From: Patescibacteria group bacterium
GTDB lineage: Bacteria > Patescibacteriota > Patescibacteriia > UBA9934
Direction of reading: 5' to 3'
Length of the DNA stretch: 8,085 nt
NCBI GenBank assembly: GCA_018896835.1
Contig: JAHILS010000048.1
Coordinates: forward strand, 1 to 8,085
Shown: positions 1-4,809 of the stretch, piece after piece
Layout: each line of letters opens with the position of its first letter
Numbering within the stretch: position 1 is the stretch's first letter
Program-made: the position numbers and the translations under genes
Notes under the pieces: model-generated
Told to the model about the DNA's origin: nothing
Databases searched by the model: none
What the model saw: the letters and a program-made list of their open reading frames with translations, nothing else

Positions 1-1
1 A

Positions 2-520
2 TTTGCCGCCGGACTTATTCTTGACCCAGTTCACTTCCGATATTTCAAAGATGCAAAAATTGTGCATGACGTTAAGCAGGCACTTAAGGATGCTGACGCA
101 TCAAATGAGGCAATTAAGCAGGTCAATCATGCCATTGAAGAGCATTCACATCGTCACATTGAAGATTTAATTGAACCTCTCGCGTTTTTTCTTGTGCCAA
201 TCTTTTTTGTGTTAACTGGAATGGAAGTCAAGCTTGATTCTTTATTTGATGGCAGAGTTTTATTAGTTGCGCTTGCAATCACACTCGTGGCGATCGTGGG
301 AAAGATTTTAGCAGGAGTGGCGTCTGGAAAGGTGAATAAGCTTTTGGTGGGTTGTGGCATGATTCCACGGGGAGAAGTTGGCTTGATTTTTGCTTCGATC
401 GGCAAGGGCTTGGGAGTAATCAACGATGAGCTTTTCTCTGTGATTGTAATCATGGTGATCCTAACAACTCTGCTTACGCCACCGATTTTAAGTGTGATGT
501 TGAAGAGGATTGGAAAATAG
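2..520 (+). CDS. CPA2-type cation/proton antiporter, C-terminal part (start outside window)
   Basis: The reading frame is open from base 2, so the gene begins before the window; 172 codons are visible to the TAG at 518. It is the C-terminal part of a Na+/H+ exchanger domain protein (CPA2, KefB/NapA-like), an inner-membrane antiporter exchanging Na+ or K+ for protons. Visible signatures are FAAGLILDPVHF at the left edge, a charged loop (VKQALKDADASNEA... to HSHRHIEDL), then FFVLTGMEVKLDSL, the hydrophobic LLVALAITLVAIVGKILAG, the well-conserved GMIPRGEVGLIFASIGKG helix and a last membrane helix VIVIMVILTTLLTPPIL ending at VMLKRIGK. It ends directly after the last helix, so there is no RCK/TrkA-N regulatory domain. 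The ion cannot be told from this half. A long hairpin with a T-run lies just downstream. The next gene (766-1125) converges on it. Confidence 0.9.
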   Translation, partial: FAAGLILDPVHFRYFKDAKIVHDVKQALKDADASNEAIKQVNHAIEEHSHRHIEDLIEPLAFFLVPIFFVLTGMEVKLDSLFDGRVLLVALAITLVAIVGKILAGVASGKVNKLLVGCGMIPRGEVGLIFASIGKGLGVINDELFSVIVIMVILTTLLTPPILSVMLKRIGK

Positions 521-530
521 ATAGTTAAAA

Positions 531-543
531 GTAGAAAGTAGAA
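531..543 (+). repeat. GTAGAAAGTAGAA repeat after the antiporter gene
   Basis: The 13-base string GTAGAAAGTAGAA follows 10 bases after the antiporter stop. An identical copy lies on the minus strand at 1544-1556, at the 3' end of the methyltransferase gene. Each copy therefore sits at the 3' end of a gene, in the sense direction, and the two form an inverted pair around the 521-1545 gap. Function unknown. Confidence 0.6.
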
Positions 544-553
544 AAAAATATAT

Positions 554-647
554 CACCCATCCCGAACGGAGTGAGGGATCCCGGTCGTCAACGATAGAAC
601 GTTGGGCGATCGACGGGATTCCTCGCTAAAGCTCGGAATGGGTTTTT
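554..647 (+). terminator. Long imperfect hairpin with T-run, probable terminator of the antiporter gene
   Basis: The left arm 556-583 (CCCATCCCGAACGG...GGATCCCG) pairs with the right arm 614-642 (CGGGATTCC...CTCGGAATGGG) over about 23 of 28 positions, with a partly paired region inside (GTCAACG/CGTTGGGC). The right arm is followed by TTTTT at 643-647. This is the shape of a rho-independent terminator for the plus-strand antiporter. It could equally be a dispersed palindromic repeat that serves as one. Confidence 0.55.
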
Positions 648-700
648 ATATACGCAAGGCCATTTAGACATCTAATAAATTCCTGATTGGGACAAAGACC

Positions 701-736
701 ATTAAGCATGACGACCACCCGGGTGAGGGGTGGTCG
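701..736 (-). terminator. GC hairpin and tail downstream of orphan gene 766-1125
   Basis: A perfect 9-base stem (712-720 with 728-736, CGACCACCC/GGGTGGTCG) and 7-base loop lie 29 bases past the TGA of the orphan gene. On the minus strand the stem is followed by TCATGCTTAAT. The other two orphan genes have equivalent hairpins followed by ATCTTGCTTTC and ATCGCGCTTTA. The tail is only weakly T-rich, so terminator is the likely but not certain role. Confidence 0.5.
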
Positions 737-765
737 AGAAGATTGGGTAGTGGACTTCGAGCGGA

Positions 766-1125
766 TCACTTCACTTTGTGACCCCGATTGAGCCACTCCT
801 GCGCCTCGTAGGCGCTGGGTTTTTCAGGGAAGGTGTTGTCGATTACCCAGTGCTCAGTGCCTGCCTTGAGGCAACGAGCCTTGGCTTCCTCGACATCATT
901 TCCGCGCTCGACGCGGGCCTGCGTGGGCAAGCCCAGCATGCGTACCTCGAGCCAGCAACCGATGCGATCAGTCAGGGGTCGGAGGATGCCACTGCGGCGC
1001 AGGGCGACGAGCCTGTGGATCGCGTCGTACGCAGCTTGACCTTGGATTCTGCCGGCCAGACCGTGCTGGATCATGCGGATTTCCATGGGGGGTCGCAGGT
1101 CGAAGTCGAGCGGGGAGCGGTACAT
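766..1125 (-). CDS. GC-rich orphan gene 1, hypothetical protein (about 119 aa)
   Basis: I do not recognise a family. From ATG at 1125 the product is about 119 residues, starting MYRSPLDFDLRPPMEIRM and ending EAQEWLNRGHKVK. It is soluble in appearance, basic in the middle (RLVALRRSGILRPLTDR), with no signal peptide or membrane helix. Codons strongly prefer G or C in the third position (for example GTA ATC GAC AAC ACC TTC near the end), unlike the AT-leaning genes on either side, which suggests import. The start is uncertain: the frame stays open to a GTG at 1179, and neither site has a clear Shine-Dalgarno. I prefer 1125 because bases upstream of 1125 resemble the leader of the third orphan gene (GTGTGCGACAAGGAGCAGTC against GTGGCGCACTGGACAAGAC). 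A GC hairpin lies 29 bases after the stop and a palindrome about 230 bases upstream, a layout shared with the other orphan genes. Confidence 0.6.
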   Translation of the reverse strand: MYRSPLDFDLRPPMEIRMIQHGLAGRIQGQAAYDAIHRLVALRRSGILRPLTDRIGCWLEVRMLGLPTQARVERGNDVEEAKARCLKAGTEHWVIDNTFPEKPSAYEAQEWLNRGHKVK

Positions 1126-1259
1126 GTCTTGTCCAGTGCGCCACGCGGGCGCGGTTGAAGTGCGCAGATTTTTTATCACAAAAACACGAACTTGTCCATA
1201 TCGGACCCCACCATGACGGCAAGAAGGGTCTCAAAATTTATTGCGATGAAATTGAAGGT

Positions 1260-1312
1260 TCCTCCCCCTCGACAAGCTCAGGATCTATGACTGGGCGTCG
1301 GGATGCGGCAGG
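1260..1312 (+). repeat. 53-base dispersed repeat, copy 1
   Basis: Bases 1260-1312 match 3675-3727 in the same orientation at 47 of 53 positions without gaps. The conserved core is ATGACTGGGCGTCG, preceded by TCCTCCCCCTC and ACAAGCTC. No reading frame is evident. Both copies lie within 130 bases of a copy of the TATCCACA palindrome, so the two repeats may belong to one larger composite. Confidence 0.75.
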
Positions 1313-1358
1313 ATTTGTCTGATTAGCGGGCGTGTCCTAACAGCATATTCACATAACT

Positions 1359-1387
1359 TGTGGATAGAGATCGGATCTCTATCCACA
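1359..1387. repeat. TATCCACA palindrome, copy 1 (perfect)
   Basis: TGTGGATAGAGATC (1359-1372), one G, then GATCTCTATCCACA (1374-1387): perfect 14-base arms around a single base. This is the most complete of four copies (others near 2791, 3531 and 5895). Each arm ends in TATCCACA, one base short of the DnaA box consensus TTATCCACA. It lies upstream of orphan gene 1. Confidence 0.85.
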
Positions 1388-1415
1388 GGCCACGGCGTTC
1401 TATATTTAATTCCTC

Positions 1416-1448
1416 ATTTCAAACCCCGCCAGAGGCGGGGTGAGAAAT
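1416..1448. repeat. GC-rich hairpin (CCCCGCC-AGA-GGCGGGG)
   Basis: A core stem ACCCCGCC/GGCGGGGT with AGA loop (1423-1441) is extended by ATTTC/GAAAT to 15-base arms with 13 pairs. There is no T-run on either side. It lies about 100 bases beyond the stop of the minus-strand methyltransferase, so it could help terminate or stabilise that transcript. It also resembles generic dispersed palindromes. Confidence 0.6.
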
Positions 1449-1545
1449 CCTTTTGGTTCTATTGAGTTCGAGAAGATCTCTCGCTCCGCTCGAGATGGGG
1501 AGAAAATAGTCTAACTGCGGAGAGTTGAGTTGTAATCCCTACCTT

Positions 1546-2688
1546 CTACTTTCTACATTCTAGTTTAGTCACCAATTCAACATGTGGTGTATGCGGGAAC
1601 ATGTCGATGGCGCGCATGGCAGTTACTTTATAAAATTCTTGGAGCATGACTAGTTCGCGGGCGAAGTTTTTATAATTGCAGGAGACGTAAATGATGGTCT
1701 GAGGTTTGGCTTTAATCACATCTTGCAAAGCATTGTCATGCATTCCGCTTCGGGGTGGGTCAAGAATTACAATGTCAGGATTGAGTTCTTTCCAGTTAAA
1801 CTCCTCGGTTTTAGCATCATGAAATTCAACCTTAACATTATTAAGTTCAGCATTTTTTTGAGCATCGATTATAGCTTCGGGCACAAGTTCAATTCCGATT
1901 GTTCGATTAGCCTTGCGGGCGAAACCTATGGCAAAAAATCCTGTTCCACAATAAAGATCAAGGACTGTCTTGCCAGAAACATCGCCAGCAAATTCTTGTA
2001 CGGTTTGTAAAAGTAGTGGGGCAGTGCTGGAGTTTGTTTGGAAAAATGCGTTTGGGGAGATTGTGTATTGAAGCTCGTTGATTGTCTCCTGGATCGATCC
2101 TGTCCCAATGATTGTGCGTAGTTCATCACCAAAAGAAACGTCAGAGATCGTATGATTGATTGACCAGATCAAGGTTGTTGGATCTGTAAGCTTTCCAAGT
2201 TCTTCAATCGCCAGCTTGGCTTGATTTTCTTCCGACTCGTCTGTCGGGGCGCTAGTTATTATGTTAATCATTGTCTGACCAGTGGAAGTGCATCTAATTG
2301 AGGCGTAGCGTAGAAGTCCAGTGTGTGCTTTGCGGTCAAAGTACGAAAGTCCTGATGCCTGAGCCCAGGATCTAGTTTTAAAAAAAAGTTCATCAATGTG
2401 TTCGTCAGCAATAAAGCAAGGATGATTATCAATCACGCGCCACCATTTACCTTTTTCCCTCAGTCCAACTTTTCCTTGAAAATCAATCACAAAATCCATG
2501 CGATTGCGGTAATGCTCAGTTTTAGCCGACGAAAGAATCTCCTCACACCGGAGCGGATTCCCATCCACCTTTAGCTTCTTGAGCTTAAAGCTTCCATTAA
2601 TATCAGAAAGCTTTTGCTCAAGCTGTTTTTTGTATGGAATATGCGACCAACCGCACGATCCGCAAAGGTCTTTATTTGAACATGGCAT
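1546..2688 (-). CDS. RlmD/TrmA-family RNA (uracil-5-)-methyltransferase with Fe-S cluster
   Basis: SAM-dependent enzyme of the TrmA/RlmD family, which makes 5-methyluridine in 23S rRNA (RlmD, RlmC) or tRNA (TrmA). From ATG at 2688 it is 380 residues. Cys3, Cys9 and Cys12 (C-X5-C-X2-C) plus Cys91 in NHPCFIADEH match the [4Fe-4S] ligands of E. coli RlmD. FFQTNSSTAP lies around residue 217, the SAM loop LDLYCGTGFFAIGFA at 243-257, LDPPRSGMH at 309-317, the catalytic Cys337 in YVSCNYKNFARE, and HVELVTKL near the C-terminus with the presumed general base Glu371. The N-terminal TRAM domain of RlmD is absent; the protein starts at the Fe-S motif. The frame is open to a TTG at 2727, but that codon lies in the -35 box and the -10 box lies between it and 2688, so ATG 2688 is preferred. 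Substrate (rRNA or tRNA) is not decidable from sequence. Confidence 0.9.
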   Translation of the reverse strand: MPCSNKDLCGSCGWSHIPYKKQLEQKLSDINGSFKLKKLKVDGNPLRCEEILSSAKTEHYRNRMDFVIDFQGKVGLREKGKWWRVIDNHPCFIADEHIDELFFKTRSWAQASGLSYFDRKAHTGLLRYASIRCTSTGQTMINIITSAPTDESEENQAKLAIEELGKLTDPTTLIWSINHTISDVSFGDELRTIIGTGSIQETINELQYTISPNAFFQTNSSTAPLLLQTVQEFAGDVSGKTVLDLYCGTGFFAIGFARKANRTIGIELVPEAIIDAQKNAELNNVKVEFHDAKTEEFNWKELNPDIVILDPPRSGMHDNALQDVIKAKPQTIIYVSCNYKNFARELVMLQEFYKVTAMRAIDMFPHTPHVELVTKLECRK

Positions 2689-2698
2689 AGTGGGGGGA

Positions 2699-2727
2699 AG
2701 TATAGGGGAAAAGGAGGAAAGTGACAA
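2699..2727 (-). promoter_or_regulatory. Sigma70-type promoter of the RlmD/TrmA gene, probably leaderless
   Basis: On the minus strand, -35 TTGTCA (2727-2722) and -10 TATACT (2704-2699) are separated by exactly 17 bases, each 5/6 to consensus. The ATG begins 10 bases after the -10 box, so transcription starting 7-8 bases downstream leaves only about 3-4 bases of leader. There is no Shine-Dalgarno between them. The -35 box is embedded in the inverted repeat at 2722-2748. Confidence 0.75.
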
Positions 2728-2748
2728 AATGGTAAAACCATTTTGTCA
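2722..2748. promoter_or_regulatory. 27-base perfect inverted repeat over the -35 box, possible operator
   Basis: TGACAAAATGGT (2722-2733), AAA, ACCATTTTGTCA (2737-2748) gives perfect 12-base arms. The left arm contains the -35 hexamer of the methyltransferase promoter (TTGTCA on the minus strand). There is no T-run after either arm, so a dimeric repressor site is at least as likely as a terminator. No candidate regulator is encoded in the window. Confidence 0.5.
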
Positions 2749-2765
2749 TCGCGGTTAAAGAGCCG

Positions 2766-2804
2766 GGATTCAGCGAACCTGGACTTGGCCTGTGGATAGA
2801 GATC
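2766..2804 (-). repeat. 39-base boundary repeat, left copy
   Basis: Bases 2766-2804, read on the minus strand, match 5902-5940 on the plus strand at 36 of 39 positions, with three transitions. Read inwards from the outside it begins GGATTCAGCGAAC and ends CCTGTGGATAGAGATC, so it contains one arm of the TATCCACA palindrome. The two copies form terminal inverted repeats around a 3.2 kb block holding orphan genes 2 and 3 and the IS. Confidence 0.8.
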
Positions 2805-2819
2805 GGATCTTTATCCACA
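2791..2819. repeat. TATCCACA palindrome, copy 2
   Basis: TGTGGATAGAGATC (2791-2804), G, GATCTTTATCCACA (2806-2819), with one G-T type mismatch to perfect symmetry. The right arm contains TTATCCACA, an exact DnaA box consensus. It lies 11 bases from the hairpin that follows orphan gene 2, and the left arm merges into the 39-base boundary repeat. Confidence 0.85.
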
Positions 2820-2820
2820 G

Positions 2821-2853
2821 AAAGCAAGATCCGCCGCGATGTGCTCGCGGCGG
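2821..2853 (-). terminator. GC hairpin and tail downstream of orphan gene 2
   Basis: A perfect 9-base stem CCGCCGCGA/TCGCGGCGG (2831-2839 with 2845-2853) with a 5-base loop lies 29 bases past the TGA of orphan gene 2. On the minus strand the tail is ATCTTGCTTT. The distance, stem length and tail are close to those after orphan genes 1 and 3. Confidence 0.6.
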
Positions 2854-2882
2854 GAAGGGTGGATTGAGTCGACCCAGTCTCA

Positions 2883-3413
2883 TCACATGGACAGAGGGCT
2901 GTGCCAGGCGGAGAGCTGGGCAATGCTTGAGATCCTCGATAATGGCCCGCGCCACAGGACGTTGTACACAGCCCAAGCTTTGTGGCCGACCCACCCGAAG
3001 CGGGAGAAGCCACCGAGGAACTTGTCGAGGTCGCTGAAGGTTACGATGTCTGCGGGTACCAGGCTTCCGTTGTAGCTACGGATGCTGATCCACCGCTGGC
3101 CGTCCATGTCGGTGGTGAGCTCAACATCGACGGGGCTGGGGAACTGATCCAGGGAAAGCTCACCGATCTTGCCGTCGATCGTTGGGAGCTTGTCCTTGGG
3201 CTTGGCCTCGACGTACCCCACGTCGATGACTCGCACACCGCGGTTGTTCGTCACCTGCGCCATGATGTTGGTTTCGGTGACTTCATAGTCATTTTCCACC
3301 AGTTGTGTGCACGCTGTGGCGCGCTCCAGCTCGGTGACGGGGGGCTTGAACTGCGTGATCATGGGTACGAAGTGCCGACCACGCGGGGTGCGGACGAGGA
3401 ACTTGCTGGTCAT
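2883..3413 (-). CDS. GC-rich orphan gene 2, hypothetical protein (176 aa)
   Basis: No family is recognised. The product begins MTSKFLVRTPRGRHFVPM and is 176 residues, hydrophilic and apparently cytoplasmic, with no signal peptide. It is rich in acidic and beta-prone segments (DVELTTDMDGQRWISIRS), with an aromatic C-terminal part around FSRFGWVGHKAWAVYNVLW. ATG 3413 is chosen over the upstream GTG at 3491 because GGAGGG lies four bases ahead of it. The 78 bases upstream of 3413 are AT-rich and look like a leader with TGATATTAA, a possible extended -10. Third codon positions favour G/C, in contrast to the neighbouring housekeeping genes. It lies between palindrome copies 2 and 3 and is followed by a GC hairpin. 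Function cannot be inferred; import as a cassette is inference from base composition and flanks. Confidence 0.75.
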   Translation of the reverse strand: MTSKFLVRTPRGRHFVPMITQFKPPVTELERATACTQLVENDYEVTETNIMAQVTNNRGVRVIDVGYVEAKPKDKLPTIDGKIGELSLDQFPSPVDVELTTDMDGQRWISIRSYNGSLVPADIVTFSDLDKFLGGFSRFGWVGHKAWAVYNVLWRGPLSRISSIAQLSAWHSPLSM

Positions 3414-3417
3414 GCTT

Positions 3418-3423
3418 CCCTCC
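3418..3423 (-). promoter_or_regulatory. Ribosome binding site of orphan gene 2
   Basis: On the minus strand the leader reads TTGGAGGGAAGC before the ATG, a strong Shine-Dalgarno with 4-5 base spacing. It fixes the start at 3413 rather than the GTG at 3491. Confidence 0.8.
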
Positions 3424-3530
3424 AAGGGAGCGGTGCGGAAATGCACATGAAGACTGTAATTAATATCACCAAATAAATCAAATTTATCCACACTTCTTCG
3501 CTCGATTTCGCAAAGCTTCGATGTGCAGGC

Positions 3531-3553
3531 TAGAGATCGGATCTCTATCCACA
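3531..3553. repeat. TATCCACA palindrome, copy 3 (left arm partial)
   Basis: TAGAGATC (3531-3538), G, GATCTCTATCCACA (3540-3553). The outer part of the left arm has changed (GCAGGC in place of TGTGGA), while the right arm and the following GG are intact. It lies about 118 bases upstream of the start of orphan gene 2. With copy 2 it brackets that gene with inverted arms CCTGTGGATAGAGATC and GATCTCTATCCACAGG. Confidence 0.75.
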
Positions 3554-3619
3554 GGTAGTAAAAGCAAAAGTGAAAAGTATAAAGTTAATGTTTTCCACCC
3601 CAACGACAGGACCTGCCTG

Positions 3620-3641
3620 CCCTGCCTACCGGTAGGCAGGG
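3620..3641. repeat. Perfect 22-base GC palindrome
   Basis: CCCTGCCTACC followed directly by GGTAGGCAGGG, with no spacer. A partial copy of the first arm (CCTGCCTG) precedes it. Palindromes built on CCTGCC/GGCAGG are familiar as dispersed intergenic repeats. No T-run or gene end is adjacent. Confidence 0.7.
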
Positions 3642-3674
3642 GGCCTTAAGACTAGTTGCAATACGGTTTTTAAG

Positions 3675-3727
3675 TCCTCCCCCTCAACAAGCTCGGGATC
3701 CATGACTGGGCGTCGTGATGAGGAAGG
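3675..3727 (+). repeat. 53-base dispersed repeat, copy 2
   Basis: Same-orientation partner of 1260-1312, 47/53 identical. It lies about 120 bases to the right of palindrome copy 3. Copy 1 lies to the left of its palindrome, so the order of the two repeats is not conserved. Confidence 0.75.
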
Positions 3728-3801
3728 GAACAAATGTTACGTCCTTTCCTTACATATTTTCAATCGAGATTCTATTCATGCTTGTAAAAACTGTAGATAT
3801 T

Positions 3802-3845
3802 AAAACAAGCACAAGTGATACGATCGTATCACTTGTGCTTGTTTT
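3802..3845. terminator. Perfect 44-base palindrome with A/T runs, possible bidirectional terminator
   Basis: AAAACAAGCACAAGTGATAC joins CG at the centre and its exact complement (GTATCACTTGTGCTTGTTTT), giving 22-base arms with no spacer. TTTTTTT ends the plus strand side (3842-3848) and AAAA the other. As RNA it would form a long stem followed by a U-run. No plus-strand gene ends just before it, so what it terminates is unclear; a replication or recombination site is an alternative. Confidence 0.5.
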
Positions 3846-3989
3846 TTTAGATGTGTTCTTTTGGTTAGCTAAGCGGTGTGGCTGTTAAATTTGTGATGGC
3901 TATTTGTCTACATATTTTTGCTCAATCACGCTATCCGTAGGAGGCTGAACATCCAGAAAGTCGAATTCCCACAGAAGTTTAACTTTCTT

Positions 3990-4021
3990 AAAGCGCGATG
4001 CCCGCCACAGAGGTGGCGGGC
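3990..4021 (-). terminator. GC hairpin and tail downstream of orphan gene 3
   Basis: A perfect 9-base stem GCCCGCCAC/GTGGCGGGC (4000-4008 with 4013-4021), AGAG loop, lies 37 bases past the TAA of orphan gene 3. The minus-strand tail is ATCGCGCTTTA. It is the third member of the hairpin-plus-TCNYGCTT set. Confidence 0.6.
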
Positions 4022-4333
4022 GGGAGGTTAGGTTGGACGTGTGGCGTGAGGAGATGTGTTAGGAACGCCGACGTGCCAGGATTTGGTAGTGCAGTTCGTC
4101 ATGCAGTTGGCCGAATGTACTGACTGCCTTTGGCGCAGAGCCCACTCGTCCGAGTTCGGCGATGATGACGTGGTTGCGGTTTATCCCAGCAATGAGATGC
4201 ACCGCGAGCGTGCCAGCGTATGTTCCGATGCGCATCCCGGGGGACACTGGGTCGTTGGCATGTGCCGACTGTGGGATTGGGCCGTTGCTCGTCTGTGGTA
4301 CGAAGCACTCCCCACTTTCGTGAACCGTACCCC

Positions 4334-4363
4334 AAAAAGTGGACATGAAAATGTCCACTTTTT
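4334..4363 (+). terminator. Hairpin at the left end of the IS
   Basis: AAAAAGTGGACAT (4334-4346), loop GAAA, ATGTCCACTTTTT (4351-4363): perfect 13-base arms ending in a T-run. The left arm overlaps the inner half of the left terminal repeat. It would stop transcription entering the IS from outside, keeping transposase expression dependent on the element's own promoter. Confidence 0.65.
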
Positions 4364-4401
4364 ATATCTGGTAAAATAAATCAATAATAACAACATCATT
4401 T

Positions 4402-4809
4402 ATGCGAAGGGTATTCACACAAGAACAAATAGTCATGTTATCGAGTAACATTAATGTCCAGCGTTGTAGCGATCGTTCTGTTACCTATACGACTGTCTTT
4501 AAACGAAAGGCGGTTGAATTGTATGAGCAAGGTTTCACTTCGACGGAGATATTTAAACAAGCAGGGTTCAACCTTGACGTCATAAGTAAAATAAAAGCGA
4601 GAGAAACCCTTAAAGGGTGGAAAAGGATTGTGAAGAAAAAAGGGATTGGAGGACTTGTTGAATGTCGAGGTCATAACAACAACAGCGGAAGACCAAAAAC
4701 AAAAGGTCTCAGTGATACGGACAGAATCGAAAGATTAGAAATTGAAAACGCTTACCTGAAAGCCGAGAACGCTTTTTTAGCCAAACTCCGGGCCAAGCGA
4801 AGGGAGTAA
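4402..4809 (+). CDS. IS3-family transposase OrfA (DNA-binding subunit)
   Basis: This 135-residue protein supplies the DNA-binding part of the transposase. A helix-turn-helix lies around residues 28-60 (TVFKRKAVELYEQGFTSTEI, then FKQAGFNLDVISKIKARE). A GRPKTKG linker is near residue 97, and a C-terminal leucine zipper follows (IERLEIENAYLKAENAFLAKL), the usual OrfA dimerisation segment. The start ATG at 4402 has no clear Shine-Dalgarno. Near the end of the gene the codons GCT TTT TTA contain T TTT TTA at 4773-4779, where ribosomes can shift by -1 into orfB to make the OrfAB transposase. OrfA alone usually acts as a regulator. Confidence 0.9.
   Translation: MRRVFTQEQIVMLSSNINVQRCSDRSVTYTTVFKRKAVELYEQGFTSTEIFKQAGFNLDVISKIKARETLKGWKRIVKKKGIGGLVECRGHNNNSGRPKTKGLSDTDRIERLEIENAYLKAENAFLAKLRAKRRE
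4773..4779 (+). other. Slippery heptamer for programmed -1 frameshift (T TTT TTA)
   Basis: The heptamer lies in phase with orfA codons TTT TTA. Slipping back one base continues as AGC CAA ACT in the orfB frame, which is open from 4746. OrfB has no ATG of its own before its conserved N-terminus KYRLIREL, so OrfAB is most likely made by frameshifting, as in other IS3 elements. Confidence 0.7.

Larger units (their letters stand above)
1126..1545. other. Gene-free stretch with several repeats
   Basis: No convincing gene is seen. In order it holds the leader of orphan gene 1, one copy of a 53-base repeat (1260-1312), the 29-base TATCCACA palindrome (1359-1387), a hairpin with an 8-base CCCGCC stem (1416-1448), an imperfect palindrome ATCTCTCGCTCCGCTCGAGAT-like at 1476-1496, and the inverted copy of GTAGAAAGTAGAA at 1544-1556, which overlaps the end of the methyltransferase gene. 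The density of distinct repeats suggests repeated insertion between two convergent transcription units. Confidence 0.6.
3414..4058. other. Gene-free stretch with repeats between orphan genes 2 and 3
   Basis: No gene is supported. It holds the leader of orphan gene 2, an isolated TTATCCACA (3484-3492), palindrome copy 3 (3531-3553), a perfect 22-base GC palindrome (3620-3641), copy 2 of the 53-base repeat (3675-3727), a perfect 44-base palindrome with flanking A/T runs (3802-3845), about 150 bases of AT-rich sequence in which I see nothing, and the GC hairpin following orphan gene 3 (4000-4021). Confidence 0.6.

Noticed and set aside
778..1158. 126-codon plus-strand open frame antisense to orphan gene 1
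   Set aside because: It has no ribosome binding site. The minus-strand frame has a more natural composition and the downstream hairpin shared with the other orphan genes.
2689..2727. TTG start at 2727 extending the RlmD/TrmA gene by 13 codons
   Set aside because: The extension would run through the promoter, has no homology-like residues before the Fe-S motif, and begins inside the -35 box.
2982..3476. 164-codon plus-strand open frame antisense to orphan gene 2
   Set aside because: It is the expected shadow of a GC3-rich minus-strand gene. The minus strand has GGAGGG before its ATG and a hairpin after its stop, and the plus frame has neither.
4056..4379. 107-codon plus-strand open frame running into the IS
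   Set aside because: It crosses the IS boundary and overlaps the reconstructed orphan gene 3, so it is an accident of the insertion.
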